Assembly (NCBI RefSeq): GCF_000348985.1
Contig: NC_035925.1
Span: 558,001 to 622,000, forward strand
Length of the DNA: 64,000 nucleotides
Direction: 5' to 3'
Source of the DNA: Huiozyma naganishii CBS 8797
Lineage: Eukaryota; Ascomycota; Saccharomycetes; Saccharomycetales; Saccharomycetaceae
The position numbers and the translations under genes are program-made. Below, one piece after another: positions 51,661 to 61,473 of this stretch (position 1 is its first letter; the number at the start of each line of letters is the position of its first letter). The notes beneath the pieces were generated by a model, which was not told where the DNA came from, ran no database searches, and worked only from the letters and a program-made list of their open reading frames with translations.

Positions 51661-52671
51661 TCATAAGATAATAGGTTTTGAGCGCAGTTTACCACCCTTG
51701 AAATTTGTTAGTGCTCTGTGTTTCATATCGACCGTCTGGAGTAACCTCCATGCTTCCTCGATATGTTTTGGTTTCAGTGGATGTACAACGTCATCTGGGC
51801 CATCGAAGAGGCGCTTTTTATGATTTGGTAGGGTGGTCTTGGTCAGCTCAAGATCTTGGTCTCCAGATTTGGTGTTTTTGGCCTGTAGTGACTGTTCACG
51901 TTTCTTAATCTTCAACGCGGTCTCTGTTAGGGCACACACAATTTCAAATGTTAGAAACCCCAGAATATCAATCACATCATCGTGGGGTTTCCCCTCAGTA
52001 AGGTGTGAGATCCCAGACCAGTCTTTGAATCTTCTACCTTTTCTGAAGGTAAACGAAGCCTGTCTACAATCCGACCAGTGCACATACTCCTCCTTCGTCA
52101 TATTTCGAGTTCTATCATCTGCTATTTTCAAACGTTTTAAAGTGGCAATATTGGCCTCTCTTTCGTCTTCATCTAGATTACTGTTATCATCGTTATTTTC
52201 CAAAGGTTGTTCATTAAACATAAATTGCAATTCCCATGGTAGCTTGATAGTGGATTTCTTGACTTTCATGAGCGCGCTGTCCTTTTCCGTTTTTTTCCCT
52301 GATTCTTCTTCGTCACCTGCCCCCGGTCCCGCATTGCCACCTCCCGATCCACTAGTTGTGGGCAGTCCTGCTGCTGCAGCGGCATCCTGATCCTTTGCAT
52401 TTTTCCTCAAATCCTTCCAAGACAGATAAGTCCTCAACCTGTTTACCTTCGCCTTATCATGCCTGATCAAGAAAATAACATCCTCTGGGAGAACAGTCTT
52501 CCCCCCTCGCGAGTGCGCAGTTTTGTTTGCTTGTAAGAGAATTTCAATAACCTGGCCTCGAACCACATCCTCTATCAATGATGTGGTCTCTACGGGTGGG
52601 TCGTTCGCCTCACCAGAGACGAACATCATCTGTTGTATCTCAACCCTATACTTGTATTTATCATTACTCAT
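51661..52671 (-). CDS. SPT3: SAGA subunit Spt3
   Basis: 336 residues. Spt3 helps SAGA deliver TBP to TATA boxes. Two histone folds: N-terminal TAF13-like (YRVEIQQMMFVSGEANDP, VRGQVIEILLQA, LPEDVIFLIRHDKAKVNRL) and C-terminal TAF11-like (DVIDILGFLTFEIVCALTE, AWRLLQ), with the conserved linker WELQFMFNEQPLENNDD and YVHWSDCRQASFTFRKGRRF. ATG at 52669-52671. In S. cerevisiae SPT3 is on chromosome IV (YDR392W), so its neighbourhood differs here. Confidence 0.96.
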   Translation of the reverse strand: MSNDKYKYRVEIQQMMFVSGEANDPPVETTSLIEDVVRGQVIEILLQANKTAHSRGGKTVLPEDVIFLIRHDKAKVNRLRTYLSWKDLRKNAKDQDAAAAAGLPTTSGSGGGNAGPGAGDEEESGKKTEKDSALMKVKKSTIKLPWELQFMFNEQPLENNDDNSNLDEDEREANIATLKRLKIADDRTRNMTKEEYVHWSDCRQASFTFRKGRRFKDWSGISHLTEGKPHDDVIDILGFLTFEIVCALTETALKIKKREQSLQAKNTKSGDQDLELTKTTLPNHKKRLFDGPDDVVHPLKPKHIEEAWRLLQTVDMKHRALTNFKGGKLRSKPIIL

Positions 52672-52822
52672 ATCAGCTTCGGAGTATGTAATGCAGTACT
52701 GGCCCTTCCAAGTCTATTGAACTCATCACTATTAAGGTCATCTAACCCATTTTCCCTCATGTAGGTTCTCCAGTACGAACCCTAACGGTTCAGCGGTGAT
52801 ACCCGGTCACTGATTTTCGAAA

Positions 52823-52835
52823 GTGAAAAATTTTT
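52823..52835. promoter_or_regulatory. RRPE-like motif upstream of EFB1
   Basis: TGAAAAATTTTTC between the divergent SPT3 and EFB1, 150 bases upstream of the EFB1 start; a match to the rRNA-processing element of ribosome-related genes. Confidence 0.45.
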
Positions 52836-52985
52836 CGACGCAAAAAAAAACTGAAAAACTTTTTTTTTCAAATATTTAAACGCTTCACTTTTAAGTGGTC
52901 TCTATGCTGAGAAGTTTCGCTTCCCTTATGATTACTTGTTCTTGGAAACAAATTAAAAATATAACCAAGATAATTAAAGAAAAAA

Positions 52986-54189
52986 ATGGCTTTCACAGAC
53001 TTCTCTAAAGTTGAAACTTTGAAACAATTGGACAGCAACTTGTCTGCCAACTCCTACGTCGAAGGGTAAGTTTACCTTTTTTTCCGTGGAAACTGCTTGG
53101 TTTCCAGTCGTGATCTTGAACAGACTAGATTCAGTTGATGCCGATGACTACTTGAAGAGTGTCCTTCTTTACTCTCTTTTTTCCCTCGCCCCGCCAGCCC
53201 GACCTATTTTTGTTTTTGCCTCCACTTGTATTTAATATTTCCAAATGCAATTGTGCCGTTGACCGCTTTTTCATGAACATTGAAGTGTACTATTTTTTTA
53301 TTATGATGAACTTATTCTTTGGTCCGTGTTTATGACAGGAAGTAAGACCCCTGGTATGAGTGACACAAAAAGATGTGATTCGTTTCACGATATCTGATTT
53401 TTTCTTTATCGTATTCTTCTAATGTATATGAATGAGCCGGTTTAAAACAACAAAAAACATTATAGCATGTGGTAATGGGGCCAATAAATAGCGAACTGTA
53501 GCATCGTAGTCATCTCGTATCTGTTTGTCTCGGTCTCTTCATTCTAGATCAGCTGGATTCTCTTGTGTCAAGCCGTACAAATAACTAACATTCATACAAT
53601 CTTTACCATCCCCATGCTGTTGTGGATTACTTTGGTTTCGTTTTTTTTACAATCCAGTTTCACTCCATCTCAAGCAGATGTTGAAACTTTCAAAGCTTTT
53701 GGGGCTGCGCTCCCAAACTTTGCGAAGTGGTTGAAACAAACCAGCAAACTTGTCCCAGAGTTTGAAACCCTTCCAGGTGGAGCCATTCAAGAAGAGGACG
53801 ACGAAGACGTCGACCTGTTCGGTTCTGACGACGAAGAGGCTGATGCCGAGGCCGAGAGGGTCAAGGCCGAAAGAATCGCTCAGTACAATGCCAAGAAGGC
53901 CAGCAAGCCACCTAAGCCAGCTGCCAAGTCCATTGTTACCATGGACGTCAAGCCATGGGACGACGAGACCGACATGGACCAATTGACCGCCAACGTCACC
54001 GCCATCGAAATGGACGGGTTGAACTGGGGTGCTCACAAGTTGATTCCAATCGGGTTCGGTATCAAGAAGTTGCAAATCAACTGTGTTGTCGAGGACGACA
54101 AGGTCTCTCTAGACGAATTGCAACAACAGATTGAAGAAGATGAGGACCATGTCCAATCCACCGACATTGCTGCTATGCAAAAGTTGTAA
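52986..54189 (+). CDS. EFB1: Translation elongation factor eEF1B alpha (Efb1), spliced
   Basis: Exon 1 is 52986-53065 and exon 2 53658-54189, coding 203 residues. The 5' splice site is GTAAGT at 53066, the branch site AACTAAC at 53583-53589 (one base off TACTAAC) and the 3' site CAG at 53655-53657. Efb1 is the GDP/GTP exchange factor for eEF1A. N-terminal [16 protein letters not shown]; splice within a Gly codon after SYVE, the same place as in S. cerevisiae; acidic central [18 protein letters not shown]-terminal exchange domain with [29 protein letters not shown] and the conserved end DIAAMQKL. The intron hosts snR18. Confidence 0.97.
53066..53657 (+). other. EFB1 intron
   Basis: 592-base spliceosomal intron defined by GTAAGT, AACTAAC and CAG. 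It is long for a yeast intron and carries a box C/D snoRNA in its middle. Confidence 0.92.
53298..53402 (+). ncRNA. SNR18: Box C/D snoRNA snR18 (U18) in the EFB1 intron
   Basis: C box ATGATGA at 53303-53309 and D box CTGA at 53394-53397. The guide CTTTGGTCCGTGTTT at about 53317-53331 is complementary to the 25S rRNA segment AAACACGGACCAA, the known U18 target (methylation around A649/C650). A C'-like ATGAGTGA follows at about 53356. S. cerevisiae SNR18 is also inside the EFB1 intron. The exact mature ends and terminal stem are uncertain. Confidence 0.88.
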
Positions 54190-54365
54190 GAGGTAGGCTC
54201 AACGATACTTCATCCTTTCCGGATGTTAGTGCTACTAACACTCTGTATAATTCATTAAAAGTATATATAGTATTTAAGGGAATTTCATATACATATAATA
54301 TCCATAAACCTAACGCAATCATGGTGCGAACACGATTTGTTGTACTCTGCTCAAGTAAAAAATTA

Positions 54366-55424
54366 TTACAACTTTTCGTCCATCCAAGCCAGCGTTTTTT
54401 GAATCCCTTCTTCAAGACCAACTCTTGGTTCGTAGCCTAGTAATCGTTTGGCTTTGCTGATGTTGTGGTAACGGTACGCACAGACAATCTTAACACGGAA
54501 AGGTGTTAATCCGGGTTCTTTGTGCAACAGACTAGAGAAGAACTCAGACAAATAACCTGCAAGGATGGCTACTGGTCTCTTTAGCACGATGACAAACTTG
54601 TCGATATGGTTGTCTGCCTTCCAGACTGTCCGCGCCAACGCCCAGAAGTATGATGGGGTGTCGTTAGTAATGAAAAATGTCTGTCCAGAAACTTCCAAAG
54701 CTGTCTCCGGGTCCAATATCTTTTTCGCTGCAAGAACATGCGCGTCGGCCACATTACCAGCGTAAGTCCAATCAAACAAATTATTGTTGTCACCAATTTG
54801 AAACTTCGATTGGCCTAACTTAGCAACCGCTCTAAGACCTGGAACCAGCTGTCTGTCACCAGGACCAAATATACCGGCTGGACGCAACGCTACTGTGTAG
54901 AAGCCGTGATCTGGGTCATTGGATTTCAAAACCATATCCTCAGCAATGGCCTTGGTTTCGTTGTACGCGTCCATAGGTTCCTCAGGGATCGGCCAAGTCT
55001 CATCCGCATTGTGCACATCCTGACCGTTGAAAATAACACCGGCAGAGGACGTATAAACCAAAGCTTTCACCTTCTGTTCACGGCAGACATCAATGACGTT
55101 TCTAGTACCTTGCACATTGACTAGTTGGTAAATGTCCGCTTTACCACCGTGAATTGGAGACGCCGCATGGACAACCACATTCGCATTGGCAAGTTTTATG
55201 GCATTCGACACATCTTCAGCTGAGGTCAAATCACCCTTGACAAATTCAATATCTTGCGAATTGAAGGTGAATTGCTTCGATAACTTTTCAGGTAGTGGTC
55301 TCACGTCGAAGACAGTGATTTGTGGTCTCCCTGAGGAGATCTCCACATCATAGAATTGCTGGATCAGATGCAGGCCGAGAAAGCCAGCACCACCGATAAT
55401 TAGAACAGACGTGATCTCAGACAT
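54366..55424 (-). CDS. ERG26: C-3 sterol dehydrogenase / C-4 decarboxylase Erg26
   Basis: 352 residues (S. cerevisiae 349). Erg26 is an ER NAD-dependent enzyme that oxidatively decarboxylates 4-carboxysterols in ergosterol synthesis. SDR fold with VLIIGGAGFLGLHL (NAD binding), FVKGDLTS, VVVHAASPIHG and VYTSSAGVIFNG, catalytic YNETK, and RPAGIFGPGDRQLVPGL. ATG at 55422-55424. S. cerevisiae YGL001C is the last gene left of CEN7; its neighbour here, EFM5, is the first gene right of CEN7. Confidence 0.96.
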   Translation of the reverse strand: MSEITSVLIIGGAGFLGLHLIQQFYDVEISSGRPQITVFDVRPLPEKLSKQFTFNSQDIEFVKGDLTSAEDVSNAIKLANANVVVHAASPIHGGKADIYQLVNVQGTRNVIDVCREQKVKALVYTSSAGVIFNGQDVHNADETWPIPEEPMDAYNETKAIAEDMVLKSNDPDHGFYTVALRPAGIFGPGDRQLVPGLRAVAKLGQSKFQIGDNNNLFDWTYAGNVADAHVLAAKKILDPETALEVSGQTFFITNDTPSYFWALARTVWKADNHIDKFVIVLKRPVAILAGYLSEFFSSLLHKEPGLTPFRVKIVCAYRYHNISKAKRLLGYEPRVGLEEGIQKTLAWMDEKL

Positions 55425-56067
55425 TTATCGTAGTACAATGCTTCGATAGTTCGCTGTTGACAGTGCTGCCTCAAGATGGTTCCAAAATGAAGTATGCAGT
55501 CCTTCATTTTCTAGATTCCTTTTTTTATATAAGAAATACTGCTGTTTCTTCGTTAAACGATATTTTCGAACGAGAGCTTTTTATACAAAAAGCCGATACA
55601 CACGAGAAGAGAAGGGGGAAGAACTTGAATATGAGGGAAGTATAGTTACCGCATAATAACCTGTCGTGACTGATCCATCCAATTATGATAACTCTATACA
55701 CGTGCTTGTGAGCGCTAGGTATTCCTATGCTTACAGTTGTGAACATACATATTTACCTAAGGAAGTTCAATCCGAAGCTTGCAACTTCTGTAACGTCATT
55801 AAATATGTTAAATGCCTATGTGCACTTACCCATATCAATGCGGTAACTATCTGTTTCTAATACGCGCTAATTTCATTTTCAGTACGACCTGTGAAGGTTT
55901 TCACATTCATCATATATAGAAACACAAGCAAACTTAATTCTATGAAGGGGAAGCTGACCGGCCACACTTGTTCCATAAGGGATTAGTGCAGCCGCTCGAC
56001 TAATGCGGGGAGCATATGTTCGACGTACGTAGGTAATACAATATTCAGCACCGTACTTAGCCCGATT
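55425..56067. other. Intergenic region between ERG26 and EFM5, no centromere seen
   Basis: About 640 bases with ordinary base composition. There is no 80-100 base highly AT-rich core and no CDEIII-like CCGAA in context, although CEN7 occupies this interval in S. cerevisiae. No gene recognised. Confidence 0.5.
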
Positions 56068-56891
56068 CTACTTCTCGAAGGACCAACCGCTCCACTCAAA
56101 ATCAGCGTAACATCTAAATTCATTAGACAGCCCATTACCATGCTCAGGATAGAAGGTAGTCACCTTCGTCTCTGGGTAAACCTTAGCGATGATTGCATGC
56201 ATCCGTTCACCAGTGGACGAAATCAAACGACGCGCTCTTACACCGTTTTTGGTTTTTAAGTCAACATTTGGTGATAGTAATTCTCTGGCGGTTATAGATG
56301 CTGTAGTAAATTTTTTATAAATTCATTGAATGTTAGTAAAACTGTGTAAAACTTTGGACAAACAACAGCAAATTGTTACATACATTTTGTCTGACAATCC
56401 TCATTCAAAAAAGGTGGGTCAATCAATAGTCGGTCGACTTTGTGCTTAATCGGAGACTCGAAATCAAGTGGTTTATTGTAATCGTAAAAGGTAAAATGTT
56501 CTTTTCCAGCTAACAATTCAAAGCGTTTGTCAAATTCAAACAGATATATATGCTCAGTAGGAATGCTTGATGGATCCTTTTTCTTGATAGCGGCATACAC
56601 GGAGGGTGCACTGACCACTGCAATAACGGTATTCTCATCAGCGCCTTCCAATAGAGCATCGGCCAATTTTTCAGCAGTAGAATCACTGTACCAAAATTGT
56701 GACAGCTGCCAGTCTTCTTTGAACAGCTTCATGCCCTCTTCTCTTTTTAATCTCTGATATTCCTCATCTGTCTGGTCACTCAATTTGGCAAATCGTTCCT
56801 CATGCTGTTGCTGCTCCTGCTGGAACTCCGCCAATGCGGCTAGCGCATGAGCCGATAGTTGCAGTTCGTTCTCAATATCGGAGTCAACCAT
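56068..56891 (-). CDS. EFM5: Protein-lysine methyltransferase Efm5, spliced
   Basis: Exon 1 is 56891-56384 and exon 2 56300-56068, coding 246 residues. The 83-base intron (56383-56301) has 5' GTATGT, a perfect TACTAAC (minus strand of 56332-56338) and 3' CTACAG. Efm5 (Aml1) methylates Lys79 of eEF1A. N-terminal acidic/coiled segment (LAALAEFQQEQQQHEERF), LSQFWYSDSTAEKLADAL near the SAM site, DPPFLNEDC motif at the end of exon 1, and exon 2 with GERMHAIIAKVYPETKVT and a C-terminus rich in aromatics. S. cerevisiae YGR001C has an intron at the same place. Unspliced, the frame would stop at 56376. Confidence 0.96.
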
Positions 56892-57247
56892 AACTAAAGA
56901 TGCAAAAATGCGATGCTTTTGATCTGTCTAGTCTCTGCGTGCAAGACTTCTCGAAAATCCGAATGTATTGCCGATTGATTGCTCGAGAAACAAAAAATGA
57001 ATAAAAAGAAAAATCTTAGAATATTTTGAAGCAAGTTTCGGCAATATTGAAACCTAAAAATTTCGAAGTGTAAAATGCGATCTGCATACACCGAAGCTGG
57101 GAAAAATAACAGGGGTTCTCAAATTTCACCTATTTATCTGAATAGCACCCTGATAAAAGCAAATATAGCATTGTACACTTGTTATTCATTTATGATCCTC
57201 ACTCATTGATCGAGTAAGGCTACCCTGTTCCTTCAGCTGCCCATATG
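56892..57247. other. Upstream region of EFM5
   Basis: About 355 bases between the EFM5 start and the first LTR; nothing recognised. Confidence 0.4.
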
Positions 57248-57485
57248 TGTAGATTTCTAAGACTATAAAGGATGTCTTTAACTTCGGGAGACATAGTGTA
57301 TATGATAAGTGACGCACTGGTTCACCCTCTTATATATTGTACATAAGTGATGAAGACGTAAGGTCTTCATCCAACAGAAAACTTCTTCTGCTATATCTCA
57401 GTTTGCGTCGGCATACTTTGTCTGTCACGTGCCATTCGTAATTGATGATGTGTCACAGGTTTGCTTCCTGCGCCCCGTCGCAACA
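57248..57485 (-). mobile_element. Solo LTR with perfect target-site duplication (ATATG)
   Basis: On the minus strand the 238-base element begins TGTTGCGACGGGG and ends AAATCTACA. It is a near-identical inverted copy of the element at 58770-59007 and has the same length. The flanks are ATATG at 57243-57247 and ATATG at 57486-57490, a 5-bp duplication typical of Ty integration. Inside is a hairpin GATGAAGAC/GTCTTCATC. No Ty coding region adjoins it, so it is a solo LTR left by recombination. Family (copia- or gypsy-type) not determined. Confidence 0.92.
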
Positions 57486-58156
57486 ATATGTATAGTGTAT
57501 TTAGCATAAGCTCGTTTGTGGATTTTGTAAATCAGTGATGTGATCAGAAACTCATAGGCCAGGAAAAGGATTTTCTAAGGGAAAGTTGAAACGGCAAAAT
57601 ATTAACGTTTTCACGGCTGAACTTAACATGAGCATTTCCTAAATTCACTGGGGACAATCGTTGTTCAAATTAGACAATGTCAGTGTGAAAACAGAGAAAG
57701 GTCTATAGGAGACCAAATTTTTAATCTTTCGAATACAGTACGCCATTCTTAATCTACTGTCCTCTTCTTAGCTCTCTGAGGTAACTGCCTTGACACAGCT
57801 GGGGTACAAAACGTAATAGGTTTCTTGCGCAGTGACTGTACTTACGCGAGAAGTATTTGACGCTATCAATATAGGACACTATTTTATTTGATAATACCCT
57901 GAGGGCAGCGTTCAGCTCTATATTCTTGTGAATGGTATATGAGGAAAAAACTCACGTATCTCATAGAAGTATTGAGGGGTGTGGTTTACAATTTTGGAGA
58001 GAAAGCCCCACATTAATCAGCTTTAATCAGCTGTAACGGGGTAGTGTTAGTAGAAACACAGCTTCTCATTTTTGATACAGTTGAGTTGCTCACAACTCAC
58101 GTAGCTCAACCAGTAAGAATTGGATGCACCGTAAAGTACTTTTTATGAAAATACTG
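57486..58156. other. Gene-free stretch between LTR and relic frame
   Basis: About 670 bases; no gene or RNA recognised. Probably decayed retroelement or other old sequence. Confidence 0.35.
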
Positions 58157-58393
58157 CTAATGGTACCAGAACCAGCATCCCTGGGTGTAAGGCAAAGCTT
58201 GGGACAAATGAGGCATTCGTTTGCAGTAAATTTCTATATAAGTGGAATTTGTTAAATAACCCCGCCAATGGATGTAGGTCGTTGCTATCTGCTTTATTGT
58301 TGGATGTTGCAAAGCTTGGATAAGGTTGTTTCGTGTAACGTGGTAGACCGCGGTGTCATTTACCACTTTCAGTGAATGTGTTAGATGAAACAA
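58157..58393 (-). pseudogene. Possible copia-type RNase H relic
   Basis: A 78-codon minus-strand frame reading VVNDTAVYHVTRNNLIQAL and later KRMPHLSQALPY resembles the C-terminal RNase H end of Ty1/copia Pol (ND...H.T.N; a motif like ADI.TKALPY). No supporting ATG context or neighbouring coding frame. The likeness is weak and by eye. Confidence 0.35.
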
Positions 58394-58419
58394 AGGAGTT
58401 TCCCCTGTTTCGGCTAGAG

Positions 58420-58455
58420 AGCAGTTCTGTTACGACGTGGCGTAACAGAACTGCT
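58420..58455. repeat. Perfect 15-bp inverted repeat (hairpin)
   Basis: Arms AGCAGTTCTGTTACG at 58420-58434 and its exact complement at 58441-58455 are separated by 6 bases. It sits just outside a decayed LTR. Confidence 0.8.
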
Positions 58456-58463
58456 GAACACAA

Positions 58464-58690
58464 TGTATAGCTCTGAGACTACGGATAATTCGTTAACATC
58501 GGAAACCATAGTGTAGCTGCTAAGTGACGCGCTACTTACTTCACTTTTACGTCTGTACATAAGTTAACAAGACACCAGGTATTCATCTGAAGAAAAAACT
58601 TTCCTTTTACCTCTCAACCTGCGTTGACATACTCTGTATAATACGGGTTCTTTGTCTGCAGTTCTGAGAGGTAGTAATACCATTAATAAT
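58464..58690 (-). mobile_element. Decayed LTR related to the two solo LTRs
   Basis: Aligns by eye with the plus-strand reading of the 57248-57485 LTR: TGTATAGCTCTGAGACTA, then ATAGTGTAGCTGCTAAGTGACGC, GTACATAAGT and TTGACATACT in the same order and spacing, with many substitutions. The 3' boundary is clear (58464); the other end is uncertain. Confidence 0.7.
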
Positions 58691-58769
58691 GTTATTTACT
58701 CGCTAATATATATGATATAGTTTCTTCTCTTCTGCTTTCAAAAACTCCCAGCATTTAACGCAAAGAAAT

Positions 58770-59007
58770 TGTTGCGACGGGGTGCAGGAAGTAAACCTGT
58801 GACACATGATCAAGTACGAATAGCACGTGACAGACAAAGTATGCTGACGAAAACTTTGATATAACAGAAGAAGTTTTCTGTTGGATGAAGACCTTACGTC
58901 TTCATCACTTATGTACAATATATAAGAGGGTGAACCAGTGCGTCACTTATCATATACACTATGTCTTCCGAAGTTAAAGACATCCTTTATAGTCTTAGAA
59001 ATCTACA
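58770..59007 (+). mobile_element. Solo LTR with perfect target-site duplication (GAAAT)
   Basis: 238 bases from TGTTGCGACGGGG to AAATCTACA, inverted relative to the LTR at 57248-57485. Flanked by GAAAT at 58765-58769 and GAAAT at 59008-59012. Near identity with the other copy and intact duplications indicate fairly recent activity of the parent Ty family. Confidence 0.92.
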
Positions 59008-59012
59008 GAAAT

Positions 59013-59280
59013 CCTCAAAAAATTCAAAAATGATCATTATTTAATATTTTACCTTTTTTATTACTTTTTCTTTACACAAAATATATACGTTTTTAAAAGT
59101 TATTTTGAAATATTAAGGAATTATTATTTTTCACGTGACAAAAAAATATGTAAAATTAATTTTTAGTAATACTATACGAAATTTTTGAGAATATTGTATT
59201 AAGATCATTTAATACGTAATTTGCCGTTTTGTATTATCATTTATAACGAAATTCTCAAAATGTTTTCAGCGGCTGAATCT
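59013..59280. other. Extremely AT-rich segment with a Cbf1-type site
   Basis: About 270 bases that look about 80% or more A+T by eye. CACGTGAC at 59132-59139 is an exact CDEI/Cbf1 site (GTCACGTG on the minus strand). An inverted repeat TTTTGAGAAT (59183-59192) / ATTCTCAAAA (59251-59260) lies to its right. No CDEIII match on either side, so a point centromere is not supported; a replication origin is possible. Confidence 0.4.
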
Positions 59281-59292
59281 TGAATTTTGTAA

Positions 59293-59690
59293 GGTGTCGA
59301 CGCAAAAAAAAGAGCTATCAAGGCGCTGCTGTCAGATAAAAGGTTGCATTTGGAAGACTACTTGCTGGATCATGAGAGGACTTCTGGCGTACGGTAGCCG
59401 TTGAGTGAGAAACTAACACGCCTTCGGTAATGTCTAGATACCCTAGTGAATATATCGTTTTGATGGGTCATCTAAAATTGGCCAAAGAAGAAATGAATTT
59501 GTTCCAAAGTGATCCTTTTTCGGAAGATTACAATGGAACAAACCTCAGATGAAACCTGGATGTCACTTCACTGGCAAATTACAAGCGTTATAAATGCCCT
59601 TACTGTGTACTAAAAAAACAGCGAACTTATGTAGCGTTTGTTAAAGAGAACGTGTGCCGTTGTCTACAATGTAGGGTCGTTACGCACTAG
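59293..59690 (+). pseudogene. Gene relic with CxxC...CxCxxC zinc-ribbon-like end
   Basis: Two pieces read like protein. At 59293-59397 a frame gives KALLSDKRLHLEDYLLDHE. In another frame 59430-59690 gives HLKLAKEEMNLFQSDPFSED, one in-frame TGA at 59550-59552, then NYKRYKCPYCVLKKQ and VCRCLQCRVVTH before a stop. A frame change plus a stop argue for a decayed gene. The cysteine pattern suggests a zinc ribbon; parent gene unknown (a host gene or a DNA transposon). Confidence 0.4.
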
Positions 59691-60277
59691 TGATGGTACC
59701 ACCCTTCATTTATAGTGAGCTATGCGTATATGGCATATCAGGGTTGTATTTCGCCGTCGTAGGCAGATTGAGGTGGTGTGTTTGCAAACACTATACCTAT
59801 CCTAAGAATTGTTTACTAATTATCAAGTGCAAAAATATGGGGCGATGTAGATGATGGTTCGTTCAAATACACCGCTAATTAATACCTGGCGTTTTGTTCA
59901 GCATTGGAAGCCAATATGGGTATACAAGACGTTATCCAAAGCATATTAATAGTGAATTGCTAAGGACTGAATAATCCAGCAGAAAGCACTGGTGTGTCTA
60001 TTATTATTTGCTAGTTTCTGGACTGCAGTTTTTATAATTCTCGGCTCTTGTTTGATTAAAATAGTACATTTGAATCTGATCTCTGACGTTATTCGCTCTA
60101 TTAAACCTTTTTTTCAACGCTGTCAAAAACTCTGCATTCTGGTACTCGTTCGAGTTGACTTTAAACTTTTATCATTCAAGTGGGTTTGGCCATCGAGATT
60201 ATTTGCTGCGTTGAAATACGAAGTTAAATATAATGTGATAGCTATCTACCTCTCCAACCCCAAGTGTACCCCCTTGA
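59691..60277. other. Gene-free stretch
   Basis: About 590 bases. A 98-codon frame at 59992-60288 lacks family resemblance and is considered chance. Nothing else seen. Confidence 0.35.
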
Positions 60278-60726
60278 ATGTTATGTAGACACCTCCCTGG
60301 TATCATTTACTGCATACGAAATGGTACTTCTAAAAATTTTTTAGGCCCTTCAACTCAATATTTTCAACCAGATAAGACGAGAAAATTCAAAGGTTGTATT
60401 ATAGGTTCAGATATCACAGCACATTATTTGCGTATTTTGAGTTTTCCAAAAATTTTGAAGATGAACTGTGTGTCCGTAATCCATTTTCCAAAACCAATAG
60501 TTCAACCGGTTAATTGTGTGAGGACAGTTATACTTCTGTCGAGTTTAGCTGAATCAGCCATGTTGCTCAGAAAATGGAACTTATTTTGTATGCCGAGAAT
60601 TCTTACGAAGAATATATCTTTAAACAGACATACAAAAATGAGTTTGGTTTCCCTTATGAGTACTTGGAATTATTATTTTGGGTTACATTGCAGAATGGAA
60701 TAGTGGTCAAGGTATTGTCTTTTTAG
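60278..60726 (+). pseudogene. Unidentified gene relic
   Basis: A 141-codon frame (60278-60703) and, overlapping its 3' part in another frame, about 44 codons reading MELILYAENSYEEYIF and NEFGFPYEYLELLFWVTLQN to a stop near 60726. The second reading looks more protein-like than the first. Probably a frameshifted remnant; no parent recognised. Confidence 0.3.
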
Positions 60727-61473
60727 CAATTAAAAGTTTACAAATTTACGCATTAAAATATCAACGCCTGTTTCAACTGACATTTTTGAATAAACAGTCC
60801 ATATTTGGAGAAGAAAAACTGTAATATGCTGAGTAATAGAAACAATATTTTGCTGCTTTTGAAGTGTTGTCGACTAAGATTTGCAATGTCATACTTGCTT
60901 ATGTAAAAGTTTAAAAGTAAACGAGAAAAAGTATACCCAAAATAAATAGATTGAAAACAAGATGGTTCAGGAAATAAGTACAAGGGGGGGGGGTAACTTG
61001 TCAAGAAAGTGACAACCTTGATGTTAACCTTCCAATCCTGCAGAATAGTTAAAGATTGAAATGATTCTCTTGATACGACTTCGAAATCCCAGAATGATAT
61101 TTCTTGCAGTAATATCTTTTGGAAAAGCTCTACAGGAACAGAGTTGGGATCTGGAGCAATATTTCCGTTTTAATTACTCCCCGGTTTGCTACCTACCTTG
61201 TAATTATATCAAGGAACAGTAGATTGGATATAATTTTTATACGTCTAAAAGTTATGAAATCAAGTATAGGCTCTCAACGACGTGTTCTTTCATTTATATA
61301 TTAGGACTGACAACGTTCCGAAAATAGCTTTGCCGGCCAGGAAAGTAACATCTATTGTTGCTAGACATGATTTAGACATCAAACATGTTTAACCACAGTT
61401 ACTCTCGCTGTACAATAAAGCTTCAATCATCTAGGTATATTATCTTATACTATTATATATTTATTACGTTTCC
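60727..61473. other. Gene-free AT-rich stretch
   Basis: About 750 bases with an eight-plus G run near 60985. No feature supported. Confidence 0.35.
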
